Source: Gymnothorax reevesii (taxonomy: Eukaryota > Chordata > Actinopteri > Anguilliformes > Muraenidae). Taken from it: a stretch of DNA of 64,000 nt. Shown here piece by piece: positions 1 through 11,285 of the stretch (its first letter is position 1; each line of letters opens with the position of its first letter). The notes beneath the pieces were generated by a model. That model worked only from the letters and a program-made list of their open reading frames with translations, was not told the DNA's origin and ran no database searches. Position numbers and translations under genes: made by a program. Location: NCBI GenBank assembly GCA_029721435.1, contig CM056573.1, positions 47,962,501 through 48,026,500 of the forward strand, written 5' to 3'.

Positions 1-19
1 CGTTCTCCAGCCGTTGGTG

Positions 20-355
20 GATATACTCCGATGTGGGGCTGAATGATTCTCACGAACCTGCTCGTCACATAGGGAAGGGAGCAAAATCTGACCAGCATGC
101 CGAAATGTTTTGTTGAAAAAGGCAGCTTATGAAAAACAGACTTGGTTGTGTCTTATCTCAGTTTATGGGTTGGTGGGCACTCCAAATATTGAAATTTATG
201 TGGGAAAACACTGAAAAAGTTATTTTAATAAAAAAAGTGTCCATTTACGTGTTTGCAAAAATGTCAATTTTAGTTTGTTTGACTTGTCTCGCGGGTGTTG
301 CTGCTGTGATATTCTGGTCTCTCATTGCTTTCCTTATTTTCAGTTTCATTTAGCA
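20..355 (+). repeat. Old dispersed repeat, copy 1
   Basis: This is recognisably the same sequence as 59275-59530: both contain GATGTGG(G)...TTCTCA(C/T)GA(A/G)CCTGC, AAAAAGGCAGC and a CAGTTTxTxGGTTG stretch followed by CACTCC. The second copy lies at the end of a decayed Tc1-like element, so this is probably the end of a related copy cut by the window edge. A 74-codon open frame inside it is not considered coding. Confidence 0.45.
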
Positions 356-1249
356 GAATTTTACCGTAATGCCGTGGCAATGTTGACTCACTGCCCACAC
401 AATGGCACCATTATTTCATCTGAAGTTTAGATGTGCTATGCCGTCTCAGGCTTTCTGATTTTGATGATACTGGGGTCAGCTGAGCATTTTTGTATTGAAG
501 TTGCGCTGCTCCTGCTGTTTTGCTGCTTGGATGCGTCTTGGAAGAAGTCGGCTCAGAGTTGATGGTCGTGCGGCAGGCGTGGAATGAATGCTCAGCTTGT
601 GCCATATGAGAGCAGTTACAGTTCCTGTAAATCCCTGCTTTACACCCCTTCTGCAGCGGAAAGAGTGCTGTCAGCCTTTGTTCACTTTGTGTTATTGGTG
701 AGTCTGAGCCGGGCAGCTAGCAGATAATGAGTCTGGGAACTCACCTTGGAGCATTATGGGGAAACTACAGAGCTGACTCATAGTAAAGTTGTGCACAATG
801 CCAGACAATGTGTTTGAGATATAACCAAATATAATGCCTATTTTTTTTTTTTTTTTTAATTATTACAGGAGATTTTTGGCCACTTTACAAAACCAATACC
901 CTTTGTTAAGGATAGAGCACTCTACACATCCTGGATTCATGTGAGGAATTACACTTTGATTGTTTTGGTATCTGAACCATTTAAAAACCTTCACTGTCAT
1001 TAGATATTTGTGCGTTTAGAATTTGCCACCACTATGTTTATGCCGTATCAGTGCTTTATGCATTTTCATCCTTTCCTCTTCAACCAAAATGGCAGATCGC
1101 CATTACACCAATCAGATTAGCGTGAAATTGACTTGTGTTGTGTCTTGTGTGCATGAGATGTGTGCTTAGGTCTCTAGGTCTGCAGCAGTATGTGCTGTAG
1201 TTCAGTTGCTCTGTGCTCTGTTGTCCGTATTGTCGGAATCTCAATGAAA
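356..1249. other. Upstream non-coding sequence
   Basis: AT-rich with a T-run at 840-857. No exon, RNA gene or classified repeat could be recognised. Confidence 0.4.
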
Positions 1250-2528
1250 TGGGAGGATATGGCGAGAGCGAAGTGCGATGGGCAGAATGAGGGAGAAGGC
1301 GGTTTCTGATTGGCTGTTCCCTGTGTGCTGCACACTGCAGTGGAGGGGGGGAGGGGCCTGAGGGGCTCGGTGCAGGAGGAGATGTGTGGCGCTCGGTAGT
1401 GCTTTCAGCAGGCCAAGCGGAGCGTACCAAATGCAGGCCTCCCCTCCTTCTCTCCTCCCTCCCCCCCCGCAGCACCTCAGCCGCAGTGCTGTAATGGGAC
1501 CTTCTGCTCACAGAAGCTGGCTACACGAATACCCCGGCACCCGTGTGTCATTCCGCTGCGTGCTGCCAGGGATATGGGCTCGATCTGCCGCAGGTGACGT
1601 ACAGGCCCCGAACATCAGCGACAGGCGTCCTGCCAGCGGGAAATGCACACTTCAGCCCGGATTACGGAGCTACGCGGAGCTTCCTGCTGGGGGGGTCCAT
1701 ACCGCAATCTGGCTTTCGGTAGGAGGGATCCACATCAAGGGCTCTTTCTCCGGAGTGAAATGTATTCTGGCCCGAACTTCACCGACGCAGTCTGAGACCT
1801 GAGCCAGAGAGAGGCTGGGTTGGTGAGAAGGTGGTCAGTGCTCGGAGGCGCCTTCTCCAGTGCTGATTTCTCACGTAAGCGTGACCCTTGAAGGGTCGTT
1901 CAGTGGCGTCGGCACGCGGTGACCTTCTGTGGAATCCTTCCCCCCCGCGTGACAAACGTGATCACCATCTGTGGGAGAACTCTGTGCAGTTTTATTGGTC
2001 TCCGAGGGAGTGTCTGGTTTCCTCGCCTTTAGGGAGATGTCGCGGTGCTAACCACTGTGAACTCTCTGCCGTTTCCGTGTCGTATCGCCGCTCCAGGGCA
2101 TTTTTTTTTTTTTTGGTTGGTTGGGGGCGTGGGGAGGGTGGGAGGAGGGTCTTAGGGGTGCATTGTCTCCCGGTTGTAAACGGAGCGCACAGGACGGGGG
2201 TGGTGGGTGGGATTGTCAGCGTCAGCTGGTTTGCAGGGTACGGGTTAGTGGGACTGGAAAGTGCTTGTTTCAGCAGCGGAGCTGGATGAATGGAGGGGGG
2301 GCCCCGGGGCCTTGAACACCGCCTTCCTCAGCCGCTGGCCCTCCGACGTGGAGGTTTTAGCTCCGGCTACATGCGGGTCCCAGTCCTCCCGTCAGTCCTC
2401 GTAACAGGCCCTAATGCTCGGACCATGTTGTTCCGACCCTGATTTACTCGTTTTCCGGGGGAAATCCCGGAGCCGGCGCTTGGAGGAAAGTTTTGCGATC
2501 TGCGGCGGAGTGCGAGAGAGCTGGGCGG
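1250..2528 (+). promoter_or_regulatory. ankrd28: CpG-island promoter and 5' UTR region of ankrd28
   Basis: This block is visibly richer in G, C and CpG than the AT-rich DNA on either side, with G-runs and C-runs at 1340-1360, 1455-1475 and 2120-2310. No TATA box is apparent, as is usual for housekeeping CpG-island promoters. It lies directly upstream of the candidate first coding exon and is the only such block 5' of the ankyrin exons. Open frames of up to ~140 codons here are expected from GC-rich sequence and I do not treat them as genes. The exact transcription start cannot be fixed from sequence. Confidence 0.6.
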
Positions 2529-2648
2529 ATGAGCCGCGTGTGCATCGTTGTCCTCGAGGAGGTGGAAGATGAGCCCCCCTTTCCTTCCAGGGTTTCTCCA
2601 GTTAGGCCTTCCCAGCATGCCTTTGACACAGAGAGTCAGGCTATAAAG
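2529..2648 (+). CDS. ankrd28: Candidate first coding exon of ankrd28 (40 codons, alternative N-terminus)
   Basis: ATG at 2529 has G at -3. The frame stays open for exactly 40 codons ([20 protein letters not shown] onward) to AAG followed by the strong donor GTGAGA at 2649. It ends in phase 0, and the first certain ankyrin exon at 7330 starts in phase 0, so the two join in frame. It lies at the 3' edge of the CpG island, where a first exon belongs. The short N-terminus of the human protein (MAFLKLRDQ) is not encoded here, and I could not find an equivalent small exon in the 2.65-7.33 kb intron. The joined product would be 1083 residues. It could instead be a 5' UTR exon with translation starting elsewhere. 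Confidence 0.5.
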
Positions 2649-5600
2649 GTGAGAGGGTCTAACCAGCAATTACTCTTGGAAGTATTTTGCTCTCAGTTGG
2701 GATGTCAGTGAAGCTCTGTTTAGGTCCTGTAAATGGCATTGGCTCTTAAGCTTTGAAAGGACCTCCGAAACTCGGAAACAAATACTATTTTTCCTTTAAA
2801 AAGAAAAAGAATGAAAAAAAAAAAAGCATTCCTATCTCAGTCATAAAAGAGCAACTTTTGGTGACCACATTAAGTATTTCTGAAACAGAATATTCGCTGC
2901 AAAATTGGTCTCATGTGAACTCAAAGTCCTGTGTTGCACAAATTGCAGCACGATCGTAAACCTCGCTTATCTGCTAAACTGGAACAATGTTCTCATCGAT
3001 ACGCTTCAAAGGGAGGGGCAAAATTGTTAATTTCCTTGCTTTACCCTTCGGCTTGTTGACTGGTTCACATAATAAAACTGGTTCTGAACAAGTTGGAAAG
3101 ATTCCACGCGAACTTAGGATGCATCTTCAATGCTCTTTTTAGTTTTCCCGCTTGTAAGCCATAATGTTGATTCTGTGCTCCAAAGTTGTGGGGTCTCATC
3201 TTCAGCATCAGCCACTCCATGTTAAGTGAGCCATTTGTTCATCGCACGTGCTGTTCAGCATTATCAAGGTCCTGAAATTTAATCTGCCTGTACTTTTCAG
3301 TGGGTAATATTTGTTTCATTCATTCTGGTGAATGAGCAGTAGTCCTGGCAGAGAAATCAAGGCTTTTGGCAGAATGCATCCCTCTAAAGGTCTGGATACT
3401 CGCAAAATATTTTGCTTGTATGGGGACTTAAATACTGGTGAAAACAAAAAATTAATAATAATTCATTGGCCTGATGAAGACCCTGCAGGGTTGAAACGTT
3501 GCCTTTCCAGTCAAAGTATTGGGAGCTACTACTCTGTCTGAAAAAATTTATTACTTTTGGTTTTCACTGGTATCCTTTGTCCTGCAACTGACATAAGTAC
3601 AGGTCAGATGTGCGCGCAACTAATTTGAGCTAGTGACTTACATACTGGGAATTAGAATGCACCTTATGAGATGATTTTTAAAAACTGGATTTACAGTTTT
3701 TTTTTGCCTCTGTCTCTGCTCATTCTTATGCCTTTTCCCCTGGAATATCATACTTAATTCTTCACACTTAATGAGAAAGTTTCATGGACATATGGAGCCT
3801 TTATTATATCAGCAAAACAGTTTCTGTAATATTTTTGAATCATCATTGCTTCCCCATCTCTCTCACATTTTTTTGTGTTAATGCAATGGCTCAAAAAGTA
3901 TTTTATTGATCGTCTTCAAATTTTATATGCCTTTCAATCTCATGGAGACAGAAAATTGGATTTATTTTGGGCTTTTTATTAATAATAATAAATTAACTAA
4001 TTAATTCCCTAGAACCTGAGTTCTCTTATTGCCTGATGTATAAGCAATATGACCTGAATATATTGCCATTTGATTCTCAGTCATGATCAATTGTTGCTGA
4101 AAACTGCAGCAAGAATATCAATAGTTCAATAAGTAGTTAAATTGACCACATGAAAAATGGTTAAGTGTATTTTCCATTATGAATGAGTAATTATAGGCAG
4201 TCCAGACATGTAGAAGATAAAATTTGGCTGAGTCTGTAATAGTTCCATAAGGCTGTCCAGGGCAATACTTTCTTGAGGAGCTTTCTCTTGGGGGATTTGC
4301 AGATATACCCTTTGCTATCAGTGGCAGCAGTGTAGGCCTTGTAAACATTTGATGCTATGTTGTGGCAGTGTGATGCAATTACAATATAATTGCTTTATCT
4401 GTTATACTGTTGTAAGTTTTGAATGTATGATTGGATTTTGCCGTCTTGTGAGTGATGCATAGCGGAAATCATTATAATGATCCATTTGTAATTGGACTGT
4501 AATGCAATCCACACTTTTCACTCTAGTTGGTAAACTCTACAAAATCTTGTTGGCTATGAAACTCATTTCACCATATGCCCATATTTCTAAATTTGATGTT
4601 CCTCCAGTTGGCAGGACATATCATGGGATATTGTAGTTTTACATTTCATTATTTAAGTTGAACAAATGTTACCAAACTGGTCTCCTAATGCATAGCCCGG
4701 CCTTTAAATCTTTGAGGCTTATAAAATTAGTTTTAAGTCATTTGTGTGCAAGTCATGGAGCAAGGTTTGTTCCCGCACTGAGTTTCCAGAGATTTACAAC
4801 AACTTGAACTGGCACACAACACAAGCTCTGGAGCTGAGACTTGAATATTAACATCCACTGCACGCTAAGCGATCCATTGTAAAGAACATGAAGGCTTGTA
4901 TTGTTTTTGTTCAGCCGCTGCAGCGACGTTAAGCATCAGCTCTTTGTTTTTGTAGTTTTTTAAAATGTTAAAATATGCTCCTTATCCTTCATCATTCCAA
5001 ACTGACATCAGAACTATAATGAGCAATGAGTCTGTAAAAGTGACTTCTCAAGTCTTTTGATTGGTTGTGCTTCATCTCTCTGATTTAAAATTGTTTGCAA
5101 CCTCCAAAATGTTAGCTCAGGTTGTGCTGCGGTTCATCTGCCGACACTGCACAGTGTGCGACTCGCTTCATAACCGTGAGATCAGGCGCCATCTCCTGGC
5201 TGATGGCTGAATTAACTCTCAACCGTTCGATTTGCCAAGTCATGTTAAGGAATGAGAAACAACCTTTGGACACAGGAATAGGGTGTTGATATCATTTCAT
5301 TTCTTTCCACTCCTGTTTACTGGCTTCACATAATGCATGAGCAGTTACAATGGCTACTTTGTATTTGTGTAGTTTATCAATAGGTGATGCATATTTGTAT
5401 CTTTAAGTACGCATTATTTATTCGAGGTGAACTACAATGTACTTTACCAAGGACAAAGGAAGCTTACTGGGGTGGCATTTAAAAAGACAGTTGTTGGGCC
5501 TGAACCCAGTCGATTTAAACTGTCACAGAGGGAAATTAGCAAGTGTTTTGTAAAAGAAGGTGCATTAGCTGTGGGAACTGTTAAGAAAGGTCTGGTGTGA

Positions 5601-8600
5601 AATGGAAGATGAGATGTTGTGTAAGCAATTGGAGCTCGTGCCAGATAGAGTGAAGGTAGTTATCAAGGGGGGAGGTGGACATTGAAAGTATTAACAGTTT
5701 TGACCTTCAGTGCCTGCTTGGGTAGGTATTTATTGAATTTGGCTGAGCCAGGCATATTTGGCTGCAGTTCAGCGGAAGGCTCTGATTAGAATAGTGCACA
5801 CGCAGCTATTGCCATCAGATGCTGTTTTTGCATTCCATTATGTGTTGAGTTGAAAGCGGAAAGGTTGTAAATACGTCATCCATAAATATTTGAAGAACCT
5901 TCCAGTTCTTGATTCTCCCCTGCCACAAAGTGGATGGAGCATAGGAATGAGTGCTGTCGATCCGCCCACCCGTCCATCTGTCAGTGTGTCCGTCTGTCAC
6001 GGTTTATTCCTGGCCTGGCATTTTAGCCCATTCAACATTTTTCCAATAAATATTTAGATATATCTTATAGTGTAGATAGCCTTTCCATTCTTCAGTCTGT
6101 CCTCTTCTCTGTCTGTCTGTGCCTCCATGGCATTATGCCCCCCCCCCCCCAAAAGGGAGAGGGGAAAGGTATTGTTTTAGGCTCTGTTCCCATTCATGTT
6201 CGCTGCGGCGTTGGCGTTCCCACTTTGTTTCCGGAGTGTAACTCCAAAACCGTTTGCATGATCTCAATGGAACTTTGCATATTTACTACTATGGTCCTGA
6301 AGCGATGCCTTTTGGTATGTCTGTCTGTCCATTCGTGTGGCTGTCATCAATTCTTGTCTGGAGCATAACTCCAAAACAGTTTGTATGATTTTAGCATAAG
6401 GGGGCCGCCAAGCCAATGTTGACATGGAGATTTAAAAAAAATGTTCAAGTTTGTATTATGATTGGACATTATTAGTGGAAAACTCATTGTAATATATTGC
6501 TAAACTGTAAAAATGTAAATAATTATTTATATATGTATAATATATTGAAATAAATACATTGAAACTAATTACTACTATTGTTGTCATTCCGTGACAATTT
6601 GCCTCTTGTAATTCCGTGACATTGACTTTTTGAAATTCCTTGCCCATAAAGCTGGGTTAAAGTCAATATTTGTTTCTATAACTTACAGTATTAACAAAAA
6701 AACACCTTAAATATGAACATATTGAAGTTTCATAACTTAACTATGATAGGAACATCACTTTCTGGATAGTTAAACACAACATTAAAAAAACCACGTCAAT
6801 TTTGTGTAATTCCGCGACTGAGTAGTTTTTGCTTGTTTCTTCTATGAAAACTTCTCAAAAAGTATATTTTCACGCAATAATATTAAAGAACAAGTTAATA
6901 CCTTCAATATGACATATCATACTTGATTTTATCTTATTTAGTTGTAGAGTTACAACCCAAAATATAGTGGGACTGTAATTCCGTGACAGCTTGGCGGCCC
7001 CCATAACTTTGCATAATTACTACTCAGGTCCTGCAGTGATGCCTTTAGTTATGTACCCGTCTCTGTGTCTGTCTGTCCATCCGTCCGGTGGGTTAGGCAG
7101 GGAAGGGGGGCCAGTGGGGAGATGTATGTTTTTACGAGTAAAAACATGTTCTAGTTTAGCCTCCAGGCTAGAATGCGGAAACTGTGCTGGGAGATCAGAG
7201 TATTTCATGCTTGTTACTACTTACAATGATGCTCCCCTTCTGTGAGTGTGAAACCTGTATGGATTTAGAGCAACGCTGTGAAAGTGATGATACCGGACCC
7301 CTGATTCTCAGTGTCCTTCTCTCCTGCAGCCAGCCCTGCTGAAAGCGATATTTAATGTGGATCCAGATGAAGTCCGCTCCCTCATATTCAAGAAAGAAGA
7401 TGTGAATGTCCAGGTAATGTCAAATTTATTTTGATTAGTAAAGTTCAGTGTTTTCAGAACGAAAACTGCATCCCGATATTTATTGCTGCAAATATTAATA
7501 CTAATAGAGAAAGAAGGTAATATTTGTCTGTTACTCAGAGCCTCTTTTTCGGGTGCTATTGTACATATGGGATGTTGAAAGCTTTTGCAAAAAGTATATG
7601 GTTGGGAAAACTAAATTGGTTCTGATGTCTGATTTTTACTGGCAAAATGTTGAATTGGGTGGGCAGGACTTCCTCTTGTATATAAAATTTTGAGATTCTC
7701 TTGTCTGGAAATATTTTGAGGTTCTCTTTTATCGAAATATTTTGAGGTTCTTTTGGATGGGAATGATTTTAGGCTCTTTTGTCTGGAAATATTTTGAGTT
7801 TCTCTTGTACTGAAATATTTTGAGGTTTTCTTGTATGGAAATAATTTTAAATTCTCTTTATATAGAAATATTGTGAGGTTCTGTAGGATCAAAATATCTT
7901 GTGATTCTCCTGTATGGAAATATTTTGTGGTTTTTCTGTATGGAAAAATTTAGGTTCTCTTGCATGAAAATATATATAATATTTCAAGGTTATTTTGTAT
8001 GGGAATATTGAGCATCTCTATGGAAAAAAGTTTAGGTTCTTTCAGATGGAAATATTTTGAGGTTCCTTTGTATGCAAATATTTCGAGGTTCCCCTGTATT
8101 GAAATATTTGAAGGTTCTCTTGTGTTCCTGGTAGGATAATGAGAAGAGAACTCCCCTGCATGCTGCTGCTTACCTTGGAGATGCAGAGATCATAGAGCTG
8201 CTGATCCTATCAGGTGAGCACTGCACTGTAACATGTGCTGCACCCTGTACTCGCAATGCTGGGGGGTTTTAAACTTTTGTGTTCGCGGATTTACCTTCTT
8301 TGTCTGTTGTTTCCATCAAGGAGCAAGAGTAAATGCCAAAGATAACAAGTGGCTGACCCCTCTACACAGAGCAGTGGCGTCCTGCAGCGAGGTATATAAA
8401 GAGTTTCCGGTTCACCACCAGCACGCACTCTGCCGCACACGCTTGCTCGCGCATGTGCAGGATCCCAACAGTGTATGCGCGCGTGAACACGTATTCCAGC
8501 TGCGCATGCTTGCGCTTTGTCCCTGTCCGTGTGGGAGCACTGTGGAAAGAATGTCAAATGAGACCTGGGGTAGTAGAGCAGCAGTCATTAATGTCATCTG

Positions 8601-11240
8601 CATCAAAGTGTCACTCTGTCAGGACCGTGGAGCAGCTGAACCCTGCTTTTTCAACAGAGGAATATTAGGAGCCACACACGATATTGGGGGGGTGAGAGGG
8701 GTCACATAGGACAAGACTAGTGCACGCACGCAATTTTTTTTTCTTTCTTTTTCTTTCTCTATAAGCCCCATGTAAGCGTATGCATTTGCTTCAGTGAGTG
8801 ATTTGTTCAGATCCATCTAGTTTACGCACATGGCCGGTTTAATGCTACAATAAAATTAACATGACAAAGTCAACCCGACAATTTCACCGAATCAATCATT
8901 ACCTCTGCCAAGGAGGTTATGTTTTCACCCGTTTCTGTTTGTCTGTGTCACTTAAAAGGATCAGTCAAAAAGTTATGTACGGATTGGCATGAAATTTGGT
9001 AGGATTGTTGCTGGTAGTCCAAGGATGAGTTCTTTTAATTTTGGATGTGATAGGGAACATATTCTGGATTCTATATCTGGAAGAACCAATAATACTGACA
9101 CATGGCCTGGTGGAGGTATGCGTTCTTCCGAGCGCCCTTCTAGTTAATTATAGCATTTCATCAGTGTCAAGTCTTCCATGGTCTCTTACAATGGATTAGA
9201 GATGGAGATTCATGGATCCAAACTTGTATTGGAGTTGGATCATATACAGCTGAAAAGAGACACTTGCTGTCCATGCTCCTGACTGGCACAGAAGGGCAGA
9301 TGAGACTGACTTGCAGGGTACAATGCAAACAAAATAAAGGCTTCATAATCATGTGTTCATTTCAGCTTTCTCACAAACGATCATTATGTTACCGCGATAA
9401 CTTGAAAACATTTAGCTCCATCAACACCAAATCTTACTAACATGTTTAGGGAAATCTTGACACAAACTGATTAGATTTTGGGCTTCATCGCTCGCCACTT
9501 GCCATTTCCAGGGCCCCCTCAATGGTAGCACCAGCCCGGGGGCCACATACGCGGTCGCCCTCGACCGACTGTTTCTAGTTAGTTAATGTTATTATTTGAA
9601 GCTTTCAGGCAACATTATCATCCATAAAAATAGGTTTCTGTATGTATTGGTGAGAAATGAAGGAGGATGAGGAAAAAATGAGGTGTGCACGGTTATTGAT
9701 TTTTCTAAACGGTTATGATTTGTTATCCGTGTACCTGTTTACACGTGTAGATGTTGACACCCCTAGTCAATAGCCTACATAAAGCCAACAAAAAAAAAAA
9801 CGAAAAATGCCACTGCATCAAGAAAATGGAAGGGCTTATGACACAGGAGAGAGAAAAAGAGCCATTGGTATGCTACGGGCAGATCTCAGCCACCGAGAGG
9901 TGGTGCGTCATTTGCTCTGTCACCGTTCAACAATCATTTGGCTGTCTATCCGAGAATGGAACACAGGCCCTGTCACTGACCAACCCCACTTAGGGCAGCC
10001 AAGAGTGACGATGGCAGCTGAAGAGCGCCACATCTGGTTACAGCCTGTACGTGACAGATTCCGGACTGCAACCAAAACTGATCATGAGATGAGGGGTCTG
10101 AGACAATTGAGGGTGAGCGCAAGTACCGTTTGACGCCGTCCATGTTAGCAACACATATATCAGCGATGGTCCTTGTTTTCCATTCTCAGACTGAAACAGG
10201 GAAATAAAGTGCCAAAAAATTACACAGAGGCAGGTGCCCACAGTCAGGAGTGAAGAGTTCCTTCTCCTGTTGATGGGCATAAAATGGGCTTTCTGTAGGG
10301 GCCGTGTGCACGCATGTTTTGCTCACGCAGACTGCGTCAAACGGTACCTCCGCTCACCCTCAATTGTCTCGGACGACTTATCTCATGATTAGTTTTGGTT
10401 GCTGTCCAGAATCTGTCACGTACAGGCTGTAACCAGATGTGGCGCTCTTGAACAGCCATCGTCACTCATGGCTGCCCTAAGCGGAGTCGCTCAGTGACAG
10501 TGCCTGTTTTCCATTCTCAGAAAAACAGATTGTTGAACGGTGACAGTGCAAATGACGCACCACCTCTCGTCGGCTTAGATCTGCTCGTAACATACCAATG
10601 GCTCTTTTTCTCTCTCCTGTGCCACAAGCCATTCCATTTTCTTGATGCAGTAGCATTTTTTTTTTTTTTTTTATATGCTGGCTATTGACCACACCGAAAA
10701 GAACGAGTCAAGTGTCACTGTACACATCACAAACAGCTCAATGTTTGTTATTGCTGAGGTGCTTGGCGCGTGCACATGGCGCACGTCAGGATTACCATAC
10801 AACATGGTTGTCTTTATTTCCTCTAGTGCCTCACTGGAAACGCAATGAAAATCAATCGATTCTTCAATTTGCCGCATATACTGTACATACCTCACCTGTG
10901 CGTTTTTAATGGCGCTGAGTATAATTTGTTCAAATGTCCATTTTCAGTATTGTCTTTTTGGTTGAGGTGTTGTTGCCAAACACAGTGGTCAATGTTACCA
11001 TTTGGCTGTTTTGGGTACAGCCTACAGTGATCTTTGGGGGTACATGTGTTAAAGCTTTAAAAATGAGCATTTTGGTGTTCTTTTGATCCTTGTATTTATT
11101 GAAGGTAAGGAGTTTTTCAAAACCTATATCCCTTTTGTGAAAATTTTTTTTCCTCCTTAAAGCTAAATTGGTCATGCTACTAAAGGTGGCAACAACTGCA
11201 ATCAAACATTTGCACTGACTGAAAATGAGTCTTGCATGAG

Positions 11241-11285
<45 letters not shown>

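Larger units (their letters stand above)
2649..7329 (+). other. ankrd28: ankrd28 intron 1
   Basis: A 4.7-kb intron between the candidate first exon and exon 2. It holds a short dispersed repeat around 3475-3545 (GATGAAGACCCTGCAGGGTT then GAAACGTTG), a GTCTGTCTGT-type repeat at ~5940-7110 and the inserted element at 6400-7002. The rest is AT-rich unique-looking sequence. I searched it for a small exon encoding MAFLKLRDQ and did not find one. Confidence 0.5.
9766..10689. mobile_element. Palindromic (fold-back) Tc1-like transposon derivative
   Basis: The arms 9766-10138 and 10330-10689 are inverted copies of the same Tc1 transposase N-terminus, separated by a 191-bp loop. The + arm encodes [40 protein letters not shown] and a GQPRVT-like linker. 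The minus arm encodes the same with [20 protein letters not shown]. These correspond to the helix-turn-helix DNA-binding part of Tc1 transposase. The catalytic DDE part is absent. The arms are bounded by GTCAATAGC and GCTATTGAC. Confidence 0.8.

Noticed and set aside
1386..1802. 138-codon open frame in the CpG island
   Set aside because: Low-complexity GC-rich translation, overlapped by an open frame on the other strand. No family similarity and no splice link in frame to the ankyrin exons.
2733..2756. ATG GCA TTG GCT CTT AAG CTT, resembling the start of the human leader (MAFLKL)
   Set aside because: It runs straight into TGA with no splice donor, so it cannot encode the leader.
8233..8709. 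158-codon open frame overlapping exon 4
   Set aside because: Only the 8321-8391 part, which it happens to share in frame, is real exon. The rest runs through the donor and reads as intron.
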